Assembly: GCA_910586595.1 (NCBI GenBank)
Contig: CAJUJB010000038.1
Location: forward strand, 1-26,624
Length of the DNA stretch: 26,624 nt
Source of the DNA: an uncultured Muribaculaceae bacterium
GTDB lineage: Bacteria; Bacteroidota; Bacteroidia; Bacteroidales; Muribaculaceae
Reading direction: 5' to 3'
The position numbers and the translations under genes are program-made. The notes below the pieces were generated by a model. That model saw nothing but the letters and a program-made list of their open reading frames with translations. It was not told where the DNA came from and ran no database searches. Within the stretch, counting starts at the first letter, position 1, and each line of letters begins with the position of its first letter. Positions 14,254 to 22,569 of this stretch are shown piece after piece.

Positions 14254-15293
14254 TTTTTTGTGGCTTTAGCTTGGGCTTTCTCTGCCAGATATGCCTTGAC
14301 GGTCTCGTCTATTCCGCGTTCGAGCGGGAAATCGGCGTGGAAGCCGAAGTCGCGCACGGCATCGTCGACCGAGCAATTCCAGTTGCGCTGGCGCATGATT
14401 TTGAACTTGTCGCGGTTCAGCGTTGAGGGCTTGAGTGTCAGCACACCTACTTTTTCGGCCACCACCGAGGCTATATATGCGGCCCAAAGTGGAAGTTTGA
14501 CCGGAATGACAGCCTTTCCGCCGAGCGCTTTGGCAACGATAGAGCGGAACTCTTTCTGCGTATATGCCCTTGGCTCGCTGATGATGTATTTGTGGTGGAT
14601 TGTACGGTCGGAGGCGAGCGCGTCGAACATGGCGCCCACCAGGTCGTCGACGTAGATGAATGTGAGCATCTGTGTGCGGTAGCCGACTCCGAAGTCGAAG
14701 TGACTGTCGATGCATTTCACCATCATGAGGTAGTCGCGTTCATGCGGGCCGTATACCCCCGTGGGCCTGAAGATGATCCACGGGAATGAGGGTCGTGTCT
14801 CCAGAAATGTCTCAGCCTTGATTTTAGAGAGCCCGTAGCGTGTATTGGGGTGGGGTATGGCCTTGGAGTCGATAGGGGTATAGCCTTTCTCATCGACAGG
14901 GCCAAGTGCGCTGAGCGAGCTCATGAAGAGGAATTTAGAGGGTACGAGCTGCTCGTCTTCGAGTGCGGTGACGAAGTTGCGCAGGTAGAGATAATTCACC
15001 CGGTTGAAGTCGCCGAAATTAGCCGCTTTGGTTGCCCCCAGGTTATATATTATGTAATCCCAGCCTCCGGGTGCGGGCGCGGCGTCGCGCAGGGCCGTGC
15101 CGAGCGTGTCGGGATTGTCGTAGTCGAGCACTACGAATTTGATGGCCGGGTCGGTGAGGTATCGTCGTGATGTACTCTCGCGTACGGCTGCATAAGTGTC
15201 GAAGCCGCGGCGTAGAGCCTCGGCAGCTATAAAGCCGCCGATGAATCCGCCGGCACCTACGATAAGTATGGTCGGTTTTTTGTCAGTTGTCAT
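14250..15293 (-). CDS. NAD-dependent epimerase/dehydratase (extended SDR)
   Basis: This 347-residue protein has an N-terminal Rossmann motif ILIVGAGGFIGG (9-20), the serine block FLFMSSLSALG (121-131), catalytic YGLSK (Tyr153, Lys157) and RPTGVYGPHERD after it. These mark an extended short-chain dehydrogenase acting on an NDP-sugar or a related hydroxy/keto compound. The C-terminal half carries a WAAYIASVVAEKVGV stretch that is hydrophobic, as in 3-beta-HSD-like or membrane-associated members. The stop overlaps the next start, and its own start overlaps the glycosyltransferase stop (15293-15290), so it is translationally coupled on both sides. Together with the glycosyltransferase it may serve glycoconjugate synthesis; this is inference. 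Confidence 0.9.
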   Translation of the reverse strand: MTTDKKPTILIVGAGGFIGGFIAAEALRRGFDTYAAVRESTSRRYLTDPAIKFVVLDYDNPDTLGTALRDAAPAPGGWDYIIYNLGATKAANFGDFNRVNYLYLRNFVTALEDEQLVPSKFLFMSSLSALGPVDEKGYTPIDSKAIPHPNTRYGLSKIKAETFLETRPSFPWIIFRPTGVYGPHERDYLMMVKCIDSHFDFGVGYRTQMLTFIYVDDLVGAMFDALASDRTIHHKYIISEPRAYTQKEFRSIVAKALGGKAVIPVKLPLWAAYIASVVAEKVGVLTLKPSTLNRDKFKIMRQRNWNCSVDDAVRDFGFHADFPLERGIDETVKAYLAEKAQAKATKK

Positions 15294-16462
15294 ACTAATT
15301 CGCTGATAAGGGCTTTCTTGTAGCAGCCCATTGTTGCTTTGGCAAAATTCTCGGCGGAGAAACGCCTTACATGTTTCTTTCCGAGGCGGGCGGTCTTGTC
15401 GTGGAATACCACATCATCGATGAGGTGTGCCAGAGCCGCCGCGCAGCCGTCGACATCGTCGGGGTCGACATAGACGGCACCCTCGCCGCCTGCCTCTTCA
15501 AGGCATGAGCCTGTGCAGGCCACTACGGGTGTGCCTACTGAAATTGATTCGACCACGGGCAGCCCGAATCCCTCATAACGCGATGTGTAGGCCGACACCT
15601 CTGCACAAGCATATAGTGCGGGCAGGTCGGCCAAGGGCACGCCGGTGAGATGGTGCACGCGGTCGTTGAGGCCGAGACGGGCTATCTCTGCCTTTACCTC
15701 ATCGGCATATTTGCCCTCCATGCGGCCTACGATGACCAGATGTATATGGCGGGGCAGCTTGGCGAGCGCCCTGACGGTGAGCAACTGGTTTTTGCGCATC
15801 TGCACGGTGCCGACAGTGATGATATATCGGCCCGGAAGTTTATAGCGGGCGCGGACCTCCGCACGTTTCTGGGTGTCGACCGGGAGGGTGAAGACCGGAT
15901 CAACGCCCTGATATATTATGTCGATCTTCTCTTCGGGAATGCCGAAGTCGGAGATGAGGTCGCGTCGCGTGCACTCGCTGATGGCAATCACACGGGTGGC
16001 TATTTTTGCCGACCGACGGTATTTATAGTCGTACAGGCGACGGTCGATGGCCGGATAGTCGGATGGAATGCGGCGCCAGATAAGGTCGTGGATGGTCACC
16101 ACCGTAGGGCATATACCCTTTATGGTGAGCGGTAACTCGTTGCTGAGTCCGTGATAAACGGCCACATTGTCGTGACGGAGCTGCAGAGGCATATCGACAC
16201 TGCGCCAGAAGGCTCTGATCGGGCCGCAGTCAAGTTTCAGATCGGGTACGAACAGATCCACATTCTCGCGGGCCAACAGCGGACTCAGACGGTCGTTCTC
16301 GCGTTCCTGCGGTGAGTATAGGCGGAATCTCGTGCTCGGAAAAGCCGCTGAGAGTATATTCACGGCATAGCGGCTGTAGTTGCCCAGGCCGGTGTTGTTC
16401 AGCACGGCCCTTTTGCCGTCGAGGCCTATCGTGAGGCCATCGGTGTCAGGTGCGGCTTTCAT
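15290..16462 (-). CDS. Family-4-type (GT-B) glycosyltransferase
   Basis: This is a 390-residue protein from the ATG at 16462, which overlaps the aroQ stop by 4 nt (ATGA) and replaces a longer frame to 16531. The N-terminal part has GLDGKRAVLNNTGLGNYSRY (13-32), a glycine loop seen in mannosyl- and rhamnosyltransferases, and VVTIHDLIWRRIP (121-133). The C-terminal Rossmann half has YIITVGTVQMRKNQ (213-226) and the nucleotide-sugar signature YEGFGLPVVESISVGTPVVA (296-315) with the EX7E pair. These are typical of GT4 retaining enzymes. Substrates are unknown. It is cytosolic or peripheral to the inner membrane and translationally coupled to both neighbours. Confidence 0.92.
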   Translation of the reverse strand: MKAAPDTDGLTIGLDGKRAVLNNTGLGNYSRYAVNILSAAFPSTRFRLYSPQERENDRLSPLLARENVDLFVPDLKLDCGPIRAFWRSVDMPLQLRHDNVAVYHGLSNELPLTIKGICPTVVTIHDLIWRRIPSDYPAIDRRLYDYKYRRSAKIATRVIAISECTRRDLISDFGIPEEKIDIIYQGVDPVFTLPVDTQKRAEVRARYKLPGRYIITVGTVQMRKNQLLTVRALAKLPRHIHLVIVGRMEGKYADEVKAEIARLGLNDRVHHLTGVPLADLPALYACAEVSAYTSRYEGFGLPVVESISVGTPVVACTGSCLEEAGGEGAVYVDPDDVDGCAAALAHLIDDVVFHDKTARLGKKHVRRFSAENFAKATMGCYKKALISELV

Positions 16463-16887
16463 AGAGCGAGAATAGCCGCTACGGCAAGATGATACGAGTT
16501 TGCGCCGAATCCGGCTATGGTGCCGCGGCATACGGGGGCTATGACCGAAGTGTGCCTGAATTCCTCGCGGGCGTGGACATTGCTCATATGCACCTCCACC
16601 ACCGGGGCCGGAATGGCGGCGATGGCGTCGGCGATTGCGTAGGAATAGTGAGTGAACGCCCCGGCATTGAAGGCTATGCCCCGGCAGTCGGGATCGAAGC
16701 CCGCTGTGTGCAGGGCTTCGATAAGCTCACCTTCGCCGTTGTGCTGAGCGAAGCGCAGACCGGCCTCCGGGAAGGCAGATTTGAGACTGTCGTTTATGTC
16801 GGAGAGGGTCTGCGATCCATATATTTCCGGCTCACGACGCCCGAGCAGGTTGAGGTTAGGGCCGTTAAGAATGAGTATGTATGCCAT
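16459..16887 (-). CDS. aroQ: 3-dehydroquinate dehydratase, type II
   Basis: This 142-residue enzyme of the shikimate pathway converts 3-dehydroquinate to 3-dehydroshikimate. Type II motifs are complete: ILNGPNLNLLGRREPEIYG (6-24, with Arg18 and catalytic Tyr23), FNAGAFTHYS (73-82, Asn74), and EVHMSNVHAREEFRHTSV (98-115, His100 and Arg111). Length equals the family norm. The gene is fused by overlap to the Mrp gene (TAATG, one shared base) and to the glycosyltransferase (ATGA). Confidence 0.96.
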   Translation of the reverse strand: MAYILILNGPNLNLLGRREPEIYGSQTLSDINDSLKSAFPEAGLRFAQHNGEGELIEALHTAGFDPDCRGIAFNAGAFTHYSYAIADAIAAIPAPVVEVHMSNVHAREEFRHTSVIAPVCRGTIAGFGANSYHLAVAAILAL

Positions 16888-17990
16888 TATTTAACGTTGA
16901 CTTTCTCTGTGGGCGGGAGCTCGTTGTTACGGCGATCGACAGCCTCGATTACTTCGTGAGCGAGATGGATAAATGCCTGAGCGGATGCGGTGGGCTCGAG
17001 CACGATAGGACGTCCGTTGTCGGAGTGGTCACCTACCGATGCCACGAGAGGAATGCGTGCAAGGACAGGAACTTCGAATTCACGCGCGAGCTCGTCGACG
17101 GCTCCTTCGCGGCCGAAGAGGAAATATCGTTCGTCGGGATGTTTCTCAGGTGTGAACCATGCCATGTTGTCGACGAGGCCGAGGACGGGCACGTTGATCT
17201 TTTCGTCGCGGAACATAGCTATGCCTTTGCGTGCATCGGCCAGAGCCACCTGCTGCGGAGTGGTGACCACAATAGTGCCGGTAAGGCCCAGCGTCTGCAC
17301 TAAGGTGAGGTGGATGTCGCTGGTGCCGGGAGGCATGTCGATGAGGAAGTAGTCGAGCTCGCCCCAGTCGGCCTGCTCGATGAGCTGCTTGAGGGCATTT
17401 GAAGCCATGGCGCCGCGCCATACGGCCGCGCTGGCCGGGTCGATGAGGAAGCCGATTGAGAGTACCTTCACACCGTAAGCCTCGGCAGGAATGATGAGAT
17501 TGCGGCCATCTACCTCATGCATGAAGAGCTGCTCGCCTTCGAGGCCGAACATCTTGGGAACCGAAGGGCCGAATATGTCAGCGTCGAGGAGCCCCACACG
17601 GTAGCCTTCGGCTGCAAGAGCCACTGCCAGATTGGCGGCTACTGTAGATTTACCCACACCGCCTTTGCCCGAAGACACGGCGACGATGTTCTTCACGCCG
17701 GGCAGCACGGGCGCTTTGGCAGGCTTCTCTGCCGCCGGACGGCGGGTTGCTGTATTGATTTCGACCACGGCATCGGGTGCCTTGAGCTTGATGGCAGCTT
17801 CGGCGGTCTTGAGCAGAGATGCCTTGAAGGGGTCGGTAGGTTTGTCGAAGATGATGGTGAAGCTCACATGGTTTCCGTCGATGCGTATGTCGTCTTCGAC
17901 CATGTCGAGTTCAACGAGGTTGCGGCCGGAGCCGGGGTAACGCACGGTTGCGAGTGCGTCGGTTATAAGCGAGGGATATAGAGTAGTCAT
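16887..17990 (-). CDS. mrp: Mrp/ApbC-type iron-sulfur carrier ATPase
   Basis: This 367-residue protein has an N-terminal MIP18/DUF59-like domain (about 5-82) and a P-loop domain with the deviant Walker A SSGKGGVGKST (106-116), LLDADIFGPSVPKMFG (134-149) and IDMPPGTSDIHL. It is the Mrp/NBP35 family, which carries Fe-S clusters to apoproteins. The CxxC that usually binds the cluster is not found in the expected place: the segment reads LVDNMAWFTPEKHPDERYFLFG, a variant common in Bacteroidetes Mrp. The start overlaps the trmB stop by 4 nt. The fold call is certain; the cluster-transfer role is inferred from the family. Confidence 0.93.
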   Translation of the reverse strand: MTTLYPSLITDALATVRYPGSGRNLVELDMVEDDIRIDGNHVSFTIIFDKPTDPFKASLLKTAEAAIKLKAPDAVVEINTATRRPAAEKPAKAPVLPGVKNIVAVSSGKGGVGKSTVAANLAVALAAEGYRVGLLDADIFGPSVPKMFGLEGEQLFMHEVDGRNLIIPAEAYGVKVLSIGFLIDPASAAVWRGAMASNALKQLIEQADWGELDYFLIDMPPGTSDIHLTLVQTLGLTGTIVVTTPQQVALADARKGIAMFRDEKINVPVLGLVDNMAWFTPEKHPDERYFLFGREGAVDELAREFEVPVLARIPLVASVGDHSDNGRPIVLEPTASAQAFIHLAHEVIEAVDRRNNELPPTEKVNVK

Positions 17991-18763
17991 TGTTCTTTAT
18001 TGAGTTGCTGGGGGCATTCGATATAGCCGCGAGAGTACGAGCGGTAGGTGTCGGGCGCGATGTCGTCGGCTCCGGGAGGTTCTTCGAGAGATTTTCCGTC
18101 ACCGGGAATGAAACTCAGATATTTGATGGTCAGGCCGCGGTCGAGCCACTGTTGCTCATAGTGTGTGCGGATGTTGAGTATGGGATCATCCGGAGTGAGG
18201 GTAGAGTATAGGTCGGATGTCGATTCGATGATGCTCATACCGTTGTGCCCGGTCATCATCGAGGTATATGTAAACAGGAAGGGGCTGTCGGTCTTAAGAT
18301 GGATTATTCCGCCGGGTGCAAGCACGCGCCGGTACATCTCTACAAATCGAGTGCCCGTAAGGCGCTTGTTTACCTTCTTCATCTGCGGGTCGGGGAAGGT
18401 GATCCATATCTCCGAGACCTCTCCGGGGGCAAAGAAATATTCCAGAAGCTCTATGGAGGTGCGCACAAAGGCAACGTTTTTCATGCCGTCGCGCATGGCT
18501 GCAGTGGCGCCGCTCCAGATGCGGGCACCTTTGATGTCGATGCCTATGAAGTTTTTGTCGGGGAACTGACGGGCGAGCCCAACGGTGTATTCACCTTTGC
18601 CGCATCCGAGCTCAAGTACGATAGGATTGGAGTTGCCGAAGAACTCCTCACGCCAGCGGCCTTTGAGCGGAAAACCGCTCTGGCGCACTACCCCGAAGGG
18701 ATACTGGAGCACGAGCGGATTGCCTTCCAGTTCTGCAAATTTACGTAGTTTGTTCTTTCCCAT
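17987..18763 (-). CDS. trmB: tRNA (guanine-46-N7)-methyltransferase TrmB
   Basis: This 258-residue protein contains VLELGCGKGEYTVGLA (49-64, SAM loop), FIGIDIKGARIWSGA (72-86), EIWITFPDPQMKKVNKRL (118-134, the hallmark TFPDPW/Q...K.RL) and LKTDSPFLFTYT. The target is G46 in the variable loop of tRNAs. The usual W in FPDPW is Q here, as in other Bacteroidales. Its start lies 3 nt downstream of the leucine-rich-repeat gene stop, so it may be transcribed from the promoter at 20279-20310. The start MGKNKLRKFAE is typical of the family. Confidence 0.94.
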   Translation of the reverse strand: MGKNKLRKFAELEGNPLVLQYPFGVVRQSGFPLKGRWREEFFGNSNPIVLELGCGKGEYTVGLARQFPDKNFIGIDIKGARIWSGATAAMRDGMKNVAFVRTSIELLEYFFAPGEVSEIWITFPDPQMKKVNKRLTGTRFVEMYRRVLAPGGIIHLKTDSPFLFTYTSMMTGHNGMSIIESTSDLYSTLTPDDPILNIRTHYEQQWLDRGLTIKYLSFIPGDGKSLEEPPGADDIAPDTYRSYSRGYIECPQQLNKEQ

Positions 18764-18766
18764 GAT

Positions 18767-20254
18767 TCATCGGGCTAATTTGAGGGTGGCCACATTGCCG
18801 TTGGCCAAGGTGCAACGCACCAGATATATATAGGCGGAAAACTCTTCGATAGAAACAGATCCGCATGTATTTTGTATCTGCGCGGCAGCCAGAAGGGTGC
18901 CGGCAGGGTCGTATAACTCAGCTGTGGTGATCTCCGAGCCCTGGGCTTCGATGTGCAGCGATGCACCGTCGATGTATCCGCGTACACTTACAGCCTCGGC
19001 ACCGGGAGAGGCGGGGGCGTCGACGCCAGATGAAGTGGCGTTGATGTGGAAGTCCTGCCATTGAGGAGCTGCCTCGAAGTCGGGTGCGACGAGCGACCAT
19101 ACATCCAGGCGCACATCTTTCTGAGCTATCCCTTCAAAAACATCTTCACCCAGAGCCGGCACCTGAGTCATGGTGGTGGCGTCGATGGCCGTGAGAGAAG
19201 TCATGCCATCCATGGCATGGTCGCCGAGATAAGTTATAGAGCCGGGTAGGGTGATGTATTTAACTGCCGAGGCACCCTTTAGGGCAAACTGGCCGATTTC
19301 GGTCACGCCATAGTCCAGTGTAAGGGAGTCGAGGGCGGTGGCTCCGGTAAGTGTGTAGTCGGCCAATGCCGGGCATCCTTCAGGAATCTCTATGGCGGTG
19401 AGAGCCGGGCATCCGAAGAAAGCTCCACGGCCTATGTGGCGTGTGTTCTGCGGCACGGTGACAGTGACCAGCGAAGGATTATTGGCGAAGGCCCACTCCC
19501 CGATTGAGTCGAGCGGCGCGGCATAAACGAAGTTGGCGGCCCTCAGGTTGGTGCCCGAAAAGGCGGAATTGCCGATTGTGAGCAGCTTTGTGCCGAAGTC
19601 GAATTCTTTCAGCGAACCGCAGTCCTGGAAGACGGAGGAGCCGATTGAAATGAGCGCCGCCGAACCTGTGACAGACGACAGTTCTCCGCATCCTGCGAAG
19701 TCGGCATCGGCTAAAGCGGTGACAGATCCGAGATTCACACTTCGCAGCGACGGGCAGTTGTTGAATGCGTATCCTCCTGAAGTGGCCGACCCAAGTGAGG
19801 CTGTGGTCAGGTCGGGGCAGCCAGCGAAAGCTCCCCTGCCGATTCCGGAAATATTTGCCGGGATTGTGAGCGATATGATGGCTGAGCCCGCGAAGGCAAA
19901 GTCGCCGATGGATACAGCACCAGAAGAGGGTAAGAGGATGGATGTGATGGGGGAGCCTGCAAATACGCCGTCGGGTATTCTGTCGGCAGGATACGACGAT
20001 CGGCCTCCCAGCCGGTCGCCGGAGTAGCCGGTAATCTCGCACTCTGATAGGTCGAGGGTCTGGAGTGCGGTCATCTCGCGGTCGATAAAGAAGAAATCAG
20101 CGGCGTTGGCTGAGCCAGTCAACCGGAGCTCGGTGACCGATTCCGGGGCAGAAACCTGCGCGGAGAGTTTGCCCGGGCGGCAGTTTACACTCGTGGCCGA
20201 GACCGACGGAGAGAGGAGTGCAGCGCCAAGGCATGCAAGCAGTAGTCTATTCAT
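18767..20254 (-). CDS. Secreted BspA-like leucine-rich-repeat protein with sorting-like C-terminus
   Basis: This is a 495-residue protein from the ATG at 20254; the frame to 20269 would begin almost at the predicted transcription start. A signal peptide (MNRLLLACLGAALLSPSVSA) is followed by about a dozen LRR_5 (BspA-type) repeats of some 23 residues with the pattern IG..AFAGC.SL..V.LP, for example FAFAGSAIISLTIP and GRGAFFGCPALTAIEIPE. After about residue 405 a linker leads to a C-terminal domain (TAELYDPAGTLLAAAQ, then YIYLVRCTLANGNVATLKLA) that resembles type IX sorting domains. BspA-like proteins are surface-exposed binding proteins; the ligand is unknown. It is the first gene of the long minus-strand operon and an odd companion for trmB. 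Confidence 0.88.
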   Translation of the reverse strand: MNRLLLACLGAALLSPSVSATSVNCRPGKLSAQVSAPESVTELRLTGSANAADFFFIDREMTALQTLDLSECEITGYSGDRLGGRSSYPADRIPDGVFAGSPITSILLPSSGAVSIGDFAFAGSAIISLTIPANISGIGRGAFAGCPDLTTASLGSATSGGYAFNNCPSLRSVNLGSVTALADADFAGCGELSSVTGSAALISIGSSVFQDCGSLKEFDFGTKLLTIGNSAFSGTNLRAANFVYAAPLDSIGEWAFANNPSLVTVTVPQNTRHIGRGAFFGCPALTAIEIPEGCPALADYTLTGATALDSLTLDYGVTEIGQFALKGASAVKYITLPGSITYLGDHAMDGMTSLTAIDATTMTQVPALGEDVFEGIAQKDVRLDVWSLVAPDFEAAPQWQDFHINATSSGVDAPASPGAEAVSVRGYIDGASLHIEAQGSEITTAELYDPAGTLLAAAQIQNTCGSVSIEEFSAYIYLVRCTLANGNVATLKLAR

Positions 20255-20278
20255 TGAAAGTTCAGTCATTCAGAAGTG

Positions 20279-20310
20279 CAAAATTAATCAAAAGTCCTCG
20301 TTTTTCAAAA
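20279..20310 (-). promoter_or_regulatory. Promoter of the leucine-rich-repeat gene and probably of the trmB operon
   Basis: On the minus strand TTTTG (20310-20306) and TAATTTTG (20286-20279) are 19 bp apart. It is divergent from the yceD promoter about 90 bp away. Confidence 0.72.
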
Positions 20311-20402
20311 CTCTGGATAGGCTATCTGCGTGCGCCCGATACTGAAAATACGGGTCATTGTAGAGCTCCAAGACTTCAAAAATCAAAAAAAATCGTTAAT
20401 TC

Positions 20403-20433
20403 TTTGCAGATTGGCAAAAAAGGGGTAACTTTG
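20403..20433 (+). promoter_or_regulatory. Promoter of yceD-rpmF-fabH
   Basis: TTTG (20403-20406) and TAACTTTG (20426-20433) are exactly 19 bp apart, a full consensus match. The transcript would start near 20440, about 19 nt before the ATG. Confidence 0.78.
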
Positions 20434-20458
20434 CAGAGTTTTTTCACACCATAGCAAA

Positions 20459-21055
20459 ATGGGAAAGTACACAGCCTTCAAATTGCCGCTCAAGAGCCTC
20501 GGCACAGGCACTCACGAATTTGAGTACCATCTCGACAAGCAGTTCTTCGTAAATATGGAGAGCGCTGACGTGCATGACGCCGATCTATCGGTTAAGCTCA
20601 CCGTGCAGTACAACGGCGATTTCTACACGCTCGATTTCCACATCGAGGGTGAGGTTGTGCTTATCTGCGACCGCTGTCTCGACGATCTTCATTTCCCGAT
20701 TGACACCGACTACCATATCGTGGTCAAATACGGCGAGGATTATAACGACGACAACGATGAGGTGCTTGAGATTCCCGAGAGTGACAACACCCTCAATGTG
20801 GCGTATATGATCTACGACACCGTGGTGCTCGCCATCCCCATCAAGCATGTGCATCCGCTGGGCAAATGCAACCGCCAGATGAGCGCCATGCTGAAAAAAC
20901 ACCGTGCCCGCACCAACGACGAGGACTCCGATCTGGAGAACGACCTCATCGACGAGATAGATAACCTTGACGCCGAATCTTCATCCGACGGAGGCTCAGA
21001 TCCCCGCTGGAACGCACTGAAGAAACTCTCAGGCGACGACAATATTTCAGAATAA
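20459..21055 (+). CDS. yceD: YceD family (DUF177) protein
   Basis: This 198-residue protein of the DUF177 family is nearly always encoded next to rpmF. The CDRC motif (70-73) within VLICDRCLDDLHFPID, the following YGEDYNDDNDEVLEIP, and a third cysteine in HPLGKC (137) are family features. A very acidic segment (153-182) precedes the conserved DPRWNALKKL end (181-190). The role proposed for the family is in large-ribosomal-subunit RNA processing or stability. In this genome the gene has a strong promoter and is followed 22 nt later by rpmF. Confidence 0.92.
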   Translation: MGKYTAFKLPLKSLGTGTHEFEYHLDKQFFVNMESADVHDADLSVKLTVQYNGDFYTLDFHIEGEVVLICDRCLDDLHFPIDTDYHIVVKYGEDYNDDNDEVLEIPESDNTLNVAYMIYDTVVLAIPIKHVHPLGKCNRQMSAMLKKHRARTNDEDSDLENDLIDEIDNLDAESSSDGGSDPRWNALKKLSGDDNISE

Positions 21056-21077
21056 AAAACCATAGAATAAAAAAGCA

Positions 21078-21263
21078 ATGGCACATCCTAAACGCAAGCA
21101 ATCAAAGACCCGCACCGCAAAGCGCCGCACCCACGATAAGGCTGTGGCCCCCACCCTCGCTCTTTGCCCCAACTGCGGCGCATGGCACATCTACCACACC
21201 GTATGCGGTGAATGCGGCTACTACCGCGGCAAGCAGGCTATCGTTAAAGACGCAGCCCTCTAA
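21078..21263 (+). CDS. rpmF: 50S ribosomal protein L32
   Basis: This 61-residue basic protein has the L32 N-terminus AHPKRKQSKTRTAKRR and a four-cysteine zinc ribbon, CPNC (30-33) with CGEC (43-46). It is the zinc-containing (C+) form. It lies 22 nt after yceD and shares its promoter. Confidence 0.97.
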   Translation: MAHPKRKQSKTRTAKRRTHDKAVAPTLALCPNCGAWHIYHTVCGECGYYRGKQAIVKDAAL

Positions 21264-21324
21264 TTTACGGACAGCTTCTTGACGGCTCGCATGCCGAGCC
21301 ACCCGGGCCTCACGAAAAAGCATT

Positions 21325-21375
21325 CCTTGCGCCGTCCGTCTCCATACCGATAAGGAAGGAAGCGACGGCATAAGG
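21325..21375 (+). other. Structured leader between rpmF and fabH
   Basis: In the 184-nt gap, CCTTGCGCCGTC (21325-21336) pairs with GACGGCATAAGG (21364-21375) over 12 positions with one G-U and one mismatch. A smaller GGCTCG/CGAGCC hairpin (21284-21300) precedes it. Neither has a U-run and there is no promoter consensus in the gap. It may shape mRNA stability or fabH translation. Confidence 0.3.
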
Positions 21376-21447
21376 AGCACTTTCGTGTTGCCATATCGGA
21401 GGCTTTCCCATAACCAACTACCGCTCACGACAAAACCCCCAAATACT

Positions 21448-22434
21448 ATGCTCAACGCCCGTATTTCAGGCATTGCCTCATATCTCCCCGACGACATCCT
21501 CGACAATGAGATGCTCTCGAAGATGGTTGACACCAACGACGAATGGATCACCACCCGCGTAGGCATCAAGCAGCGTCATATCCTCCACATGCCGGGCGTC
21601 GGCTCGTCATACTTAGGCACAAAAGCCGTAGAGAAGCTCCTCGCTTCGACTGGTGTAAAGCCTGAAGAAATCGAGGTGCTCATCTGTGCGACCTCCAACC
21701 CCGACTACCGCTTCCCCTCCACCGGCTCCATCATCTGTCAGGGTGCCAATCTCACCAACGCTTACTCCTACGACATGGAGGCTGCCTGCGCAGGCTTCAT
21801 TGTAGCCCTGCAGGAGGCCCGCGCATATATCTGCTCGGGTATCTACAAAAAAGTAGTTGTGGTATGCGCCGAGAAAATGTCGTCGATGGTCAATTATCAG
21901 GACCGTTCCACCTGCCCTCTCTTCGGCGACGGTGCTGCTGCGGTTCTTGTTGAGCCTACAGAAGAAGAAGGCATGGGTATCCGCGACGCAGTATTCCATG
22001 TCGATGGCAACGGCCGCGAGCATCTGCTCATGCGTGGAGGTGGCTCTGCCAACCCCACCACCCAGGCGACTCTTGACGCCGGCGACCACCTCCTCTTCCA
22101 GGATGGCCGCGCGGTATACAAGCACGCTGTGACCAATATGCTTACCTCAAGCCTTGACGTGATGGCCCGCAACAACCTCACTGCTGAAGATGTGGCTTAC
22201 CTGATTCCCCATCAGGCTAACCTCCGCATCATCGAAGCGGTGGCCGACCGTGCGAAGTTCCCCATGGATAAGGTTCTGGTCAACATCGAGCACACCGGCA
22301 ATACCTCGGCAGCTTCAATTCCTATCTGCCTCGATGAGTACAAAGATCGTCTCCACAAGGGCGACAAACTCATCCTCACCGCTTTCGGTGCCGGCTTCAC
22401 ATGGGGTGCCATGTACCTCGTGTGGGATATGTAA
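21448..22434 (+). CDS. fabH: Beta-ketoacyl-ACP synthase III FabH
   Basis: This is a 328-residue enzyme from the ATG at 21448 (MLNARISGIASYLPD); the longer frame to 21385 adds non-conserved residues. It catalyses the first condensation of type II fatty-acid synthesis, acetyl-CoA or branched acyl-CoA with malonyl-ACP. The catalytic triad is visible: Cys114 in EAACAGF, His255 in LIPHQANLR and Asn285 in EHTGNTSAAS. The GDGAAAVLVEP block (160-170) and the C-terminal GFTWGAMYLVW also match. The start lies 184 nt after rpmF without its own recognisable promoter. plsX, often between them in other bacteria, is absent, as usual in Bacteroidales. A terminator follows. Confidence 0.96.
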   Translation: MLNARISGIASYLPDDILDNEMLSKMVDTNDEWITTRVGIKQRHILHMPGVGSSYLGTKAVEKLLASTGVKPEEIEVLICATSNPDYRFPSTGSIICQGANLTNAYSYDMEAACAGFIVALQEARAYICSGIYKKVVVVCAEKMSSMVNYQDRSTCPLFGDGAAAVLVEPTEEEGMGIRDAVFHVDGNGREHLLMRGGGSANPTTQATLDAGDHLLFQDGRAVYKHAVTNMLTSSLDVMARNNLTAEDVAYLIPHQANLRIIEAVADRAKFPMDKVLVNIEHTGNTSAASIPICLDEYKDRLHKGDKLILTAFGAGFTWGAMYLVWDM

Positions 22435-22460
22435 TATCGCCCTGCCGCATAAAACAATAC

Positions 22461-22502
22461 AACCCGACGCAGCTGCATTTGCCAGTGCGCCGGGTTTTGT
22501 CT
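22461..22502 (+). terminator. Terminator after fabH
   Basis: AACCCGACGC (22461-22470) pairs with GCGCCGGGTT (22487-22496) with one mismatch, and the downstream side runs into TTGTCTT. The U-rich end overlaps the -33 box of the era promoter. Confidence 0.65.
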
Positions 22503-22525
22503 TAAAGGGCCCCGGGCTAACTTTT
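22496..22525 (+). promoter_or_regulatory. Promoter of era
   Basis: TTTG (22496-22499) and TAACTTTT (22518-22525) are 18 bp apart. The -7 box deviates from TAnnTTTG in the last base. It lies on the descending arm of the fabH terminator, so terminator and promoter share bases. Confidence 0.5.
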
Positions 22526-22569
22526 AGGTAACGAAGGCGTTTATATATAAGAAACAAAACATAACAAGC

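Noticed and set aside
16463..16531. N-terminal extension of the GT4 glycosyltransferase into aroQ
   Set aside because: The ATGA overlap at 16462-16459 and the homologous start make the shorter form far more likely.
19479..20042. 187-codon minus frame within the leucine-rich-repeat gene
   Set aside because: Shadow frame; its apparent periodicity comes from the LRR repeats.
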